From Notolepis coatsorum (lineage: Eukaryota; Chordata; Actinopteri; Aulopiformes; Paralepididae), in the NCBI GenBank assembly GCA_963971535.1, contig OZ020592.1, forward strand, positions 54,086,150 to 54,150,149: a stretch of 64,000 nucleotides of DNA, in the 5' to 3' direction. This document shows positions 62,195-64,000 of this stretch, one piece after another (the stretch's first letter is position 1; each line of letters opens with the position of its first letter). The notes under the pieces are model-generated. The model did not search any database and was not told the DNA's origin. It saw only the letters and a list, made by a program, of their open reading frames with translations. The position numbers and the translations under genes are program-made.

Positions 62195-62310
62195 TGTCCC
62201 CTTTAACTTCTCCAGTGCTTTTGATACCATAAGGCCTGGGCTGCTGGGTGAGAAGTTGGAGGCGATGCAGGTTGTGTCCTGGGTTGTTGACTATCTGACG
62301 GGAAGAGACC
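62195..62310 (+). pseudogene. Short RT scrap of a Rex1-group LINE
   Basis: Plus-strand translation FNFSSAFDTIRPGLLGEKLE then VSWVVDYLTGRDP matches the RT segment after the first catalytic aspartate (FSSAFDTI), common to Rex1 and related LINEs. It is about 38 codons and ends where DIRS-like sequence begins. It may be a separate insertion remnant. Confidence 0.65.
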
Positions 62311-62315
62311 CTCGC

Positions 62316-62805
62316 ACCAATACATCACTCGGTTGTCTCACGGGACAACGAGCAGTATTACTCATGCTAGTATCAATGCCTGATAGCGCAGGCCCTACCT
62401 GTGCACGACTTAGCTCGACTGCTAACCGTCGCGCGACGTCCCTCGGTCCGCTGTCACGAGACGAGGAAAACCCAGCACAGGCCCGTTGCGCTGTTAGGAT
62501 GTGCCGAGAAGATTCCAGGGGCTGGTGAACTTCTGGCGAATACCCAACATTGTGTAATTTCTCCCTGCGTTTCATAACAACTAGTTCACGGAGTGCACTG
62601 CTACTTCCGTGTTGGAAATGAAAAGAGGAAGGTGGAGCGTGACCATTTCCGGCGTCATATAGGGAGACGCAGAGGCGTGGCTTGGTCACGTGCATGTGAG
62701 TGCATTTGTTTGTTTCGTGAGGCCATTATGTGCAAGGAGATAAGAGGTTATCTCATTGGCAGAGCGAGACGCAATAGCCAAGTATGCTATATAACTGTCA
62801 AGCAC
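62316..62805 (-). mobile_element. Second DIRS-family 5' terminal fragment
   Basis: Same orientation as 57300-57787 and about 80 percent alike by eye, including ACATCACTCGGTTGTCTCAC, GCGACGTCCCTCGGTC and the terminal AGAGCGAGACGC. Its terminus at about 62796 is followed at once by a recombinase remnant in the opposite orientation. It is older than the copy at 57 kb judging by divergence. Confidence 0.7.
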
Positions 62806-62814
62806 AGTTTAACA

Positions 62815-63470
62815 CCTCAATGGGACCTCTCATTGGTACTGCGTAATATGATGGAGGAACCATTTGAGCCTCTGGAACAGGTTATCTTGAGTCAGTTGTC
62901 TTTCAAGTCAGCTTTTCTCCTGACCACACATCTGCTAAGCGCATCAGTGAACTGCTTTGTCAGTCTTTCAGTGTTATCCTGAAGCCTATCCCTGCCTTCA
63001 TCCCCAAGAACATTTGGAGCTCTATCTGCTCCAGATATATTGTTTTCGTTCTATCTCCCTCCCCATACTAGGGAGAGGAACATGCATCTGCTATGCCCTA
63101 TCCACACACTCTTTATTTATGTGAGGCGCATGGCTGACTTCAGAATTACTCTGCAACTGCTCGTGTGTCATGGTGAGTCAGCAGAGGCCATGCTCTGTCT
63201 AAACAACGTCTGTTACATTGGTTGTGTGAGCCGGTCAGATTCCTTCAGTCGGTGTCAGAGCTCAGTCCACGTGTGGAGTATCTGCCTCCTCTGCTCTTCT
63301 CAGAGGAGTCTCAGTGGGAGACATCTGGGCAGCAGCTTCCCGGTCTTCCCCTTGTCCATTCATCGGGTTTTACCTGCTGGACGTGTCTGAGAATTCTCCC
63401 TCTCATTCTGTCCTTAGCTCGAGGGCCCCTTTTTTTGTGCTCTAGCTAGAGTGTAAAGAGTCAACTCCTT
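62815..63470 (+). pseudogene. DIRS tyrosine recombinase remnant, plus strand
   Basis: Translation shows MEEPFEPLEQVILSQLSFKS followed by AFLLTTHLLSASVN, matching the recombinase start of the minus-strand DIRS copy (EGPFEPLEQ...LSFKTAFLL). Near 63320 it shows GDIWAAASRSSPCPFIGFYL-like codons, matching AASWSSPSPFVRFYLMD there. It is a broken fossil. Confidence 0.78.
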
Positions 63471-63661
63471 CCCCAGTGGGTCTTTTTTCGTGTGTTTTTA
63501 CACACTGAAAGTCATATCTTCTTCTCTTCATGGTTACAATTTGTAACTCTGCGTCACCAGGCATTTACATTTTGTTTTATTATCATAGTTTTTTCCCTGT
63601 TTTAAGCTTCTCCTCTTATTGTGACAGATATAATTTTGTATCTGGGGACAGTAACAGTAAC

Positions 63662-63887
63662 ATAATAAGTTACTATACAGCTTTGATATATTTACAGGCC
63701 ATTTTATAAAAGCAACAGCTCACTTTAGGCTGTGATATATTGTGAATATATCACAGCTAAGGCATTGTCGTCCCTTAGCTGTGATATAATAACAATAGAT
63801 CACACCCTGTCAGGCGCTATTGCTATACATCATGACCTGTCAGGAGCTATTGCTTAAATATATCACAGCTATATAGTAACTTATTAT
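63662..63887. mobile_element. 226-bp palindromic MITE
   Basis: The ends ATAATAAGTTACTATACAGC (63662) and the complement of 63855-63887 are 33-bp inverted repeats with two mismatches. Inside, GCTGTGATATA occurs in both orientations (about 63729-63790), giving a second hairpin around ATTGTGAAT. No clear target duplication was identified. Confidence 0.7.
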
Positions 63888-64000
63888 AATGTGTCCAGAC
63901 CTCTCTTGGCAGAGCCTGAGATGTGGCCAGCAATAGCAACCCCTCCCCTATCACCCACTCAACTCCGACCCACACATCAGACCAAAACTAAATATATAAA

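Noticed and set aside
63480-63530. Similarity of TTCGTGTGTTTTTACACACTG to the LTR at about 3285-3310
   Set aside because: Too short and built around a simple palindromic word; not enough to claim relationship.

Overview
This window looks like teleost fish DNA and is almost wholly built of transposable elements. I found no convincing host gene. The teleost call rests on the mixture present: L1/Tx1-clade LINEs, L2-type and Rex1-like LINEs, a BEL/Pao element, a DIRS-type tyrosine-recombinase retroelement, many hAT and TTAA-site DNA elements, and very long (GA)n, (CTTT)n and (CA)n tracts. Organism and family assignments come from motif reading only; no database was searched.

The left half (1-32.4 kb) is a stack of insertions in an old L1 on the minus strand (called L1-A). 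Its 3' end lies at 4508-4859 and its body at about 25202-32420. The two parts are separated by a second minus-strand L1 (L1-B, 4860-25189), flanked by a 12-bp target duplication (4848-4859 and 25190-25201, two mismatches). The L1-A 3' UTR is also hit by a non-coding LTR element (1-4507). L1-B in turn holds an L2 fragment (7509-7791), a hAT element (8607-9778), a short retroposon (10257-10362), a second hAT element (10477-11516), a BEL/Pao element (12297-21688, 5-bp duplication GCTAC, near-identical LTRs) and another L2 LINE (22606-23669). L1-A carries a third hAT element (27870-29436).

The right half is a second stack. A minus-strand DIRS-type element has inverted termini at 32450-32497 and 57740-57787, pushed about 25 kb apart by insertions. 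These are a jockey/L2-group LINE (about 35603-38158, itself holding a tRNA-derived SINE) and a Rex1-like LINE (38508 to about 57064). The Rex1 copy is split by a 17.1-kb LTR element (39586-56719) with a 4-bp duplication CCAG, LTRs, a polypurine tract and a non-coding interior. That interior hosts a piggyBac-like MITE, another TTAA-site element, a hAT element with TAGGGATGCCCCGATC ends and another Rex1 fragment.

Beyond the DIRS end lie a hAT element (57823-60283) that appears to contain a TTAA-site element, about 1.1 kb of unassigned sequence that is the best candidate for host DNA, another Rex1 tail, a short RT scrap, two oppositely oriented DIRS remnants and a terminal palindromic MITE. The elements do not form a shared pathway. 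What the window records is insertion order: L1-A came before L1-B, which came before the BEL element; the DIRS element came before the Rex1 copy, which came before the 17-kb LTR element.
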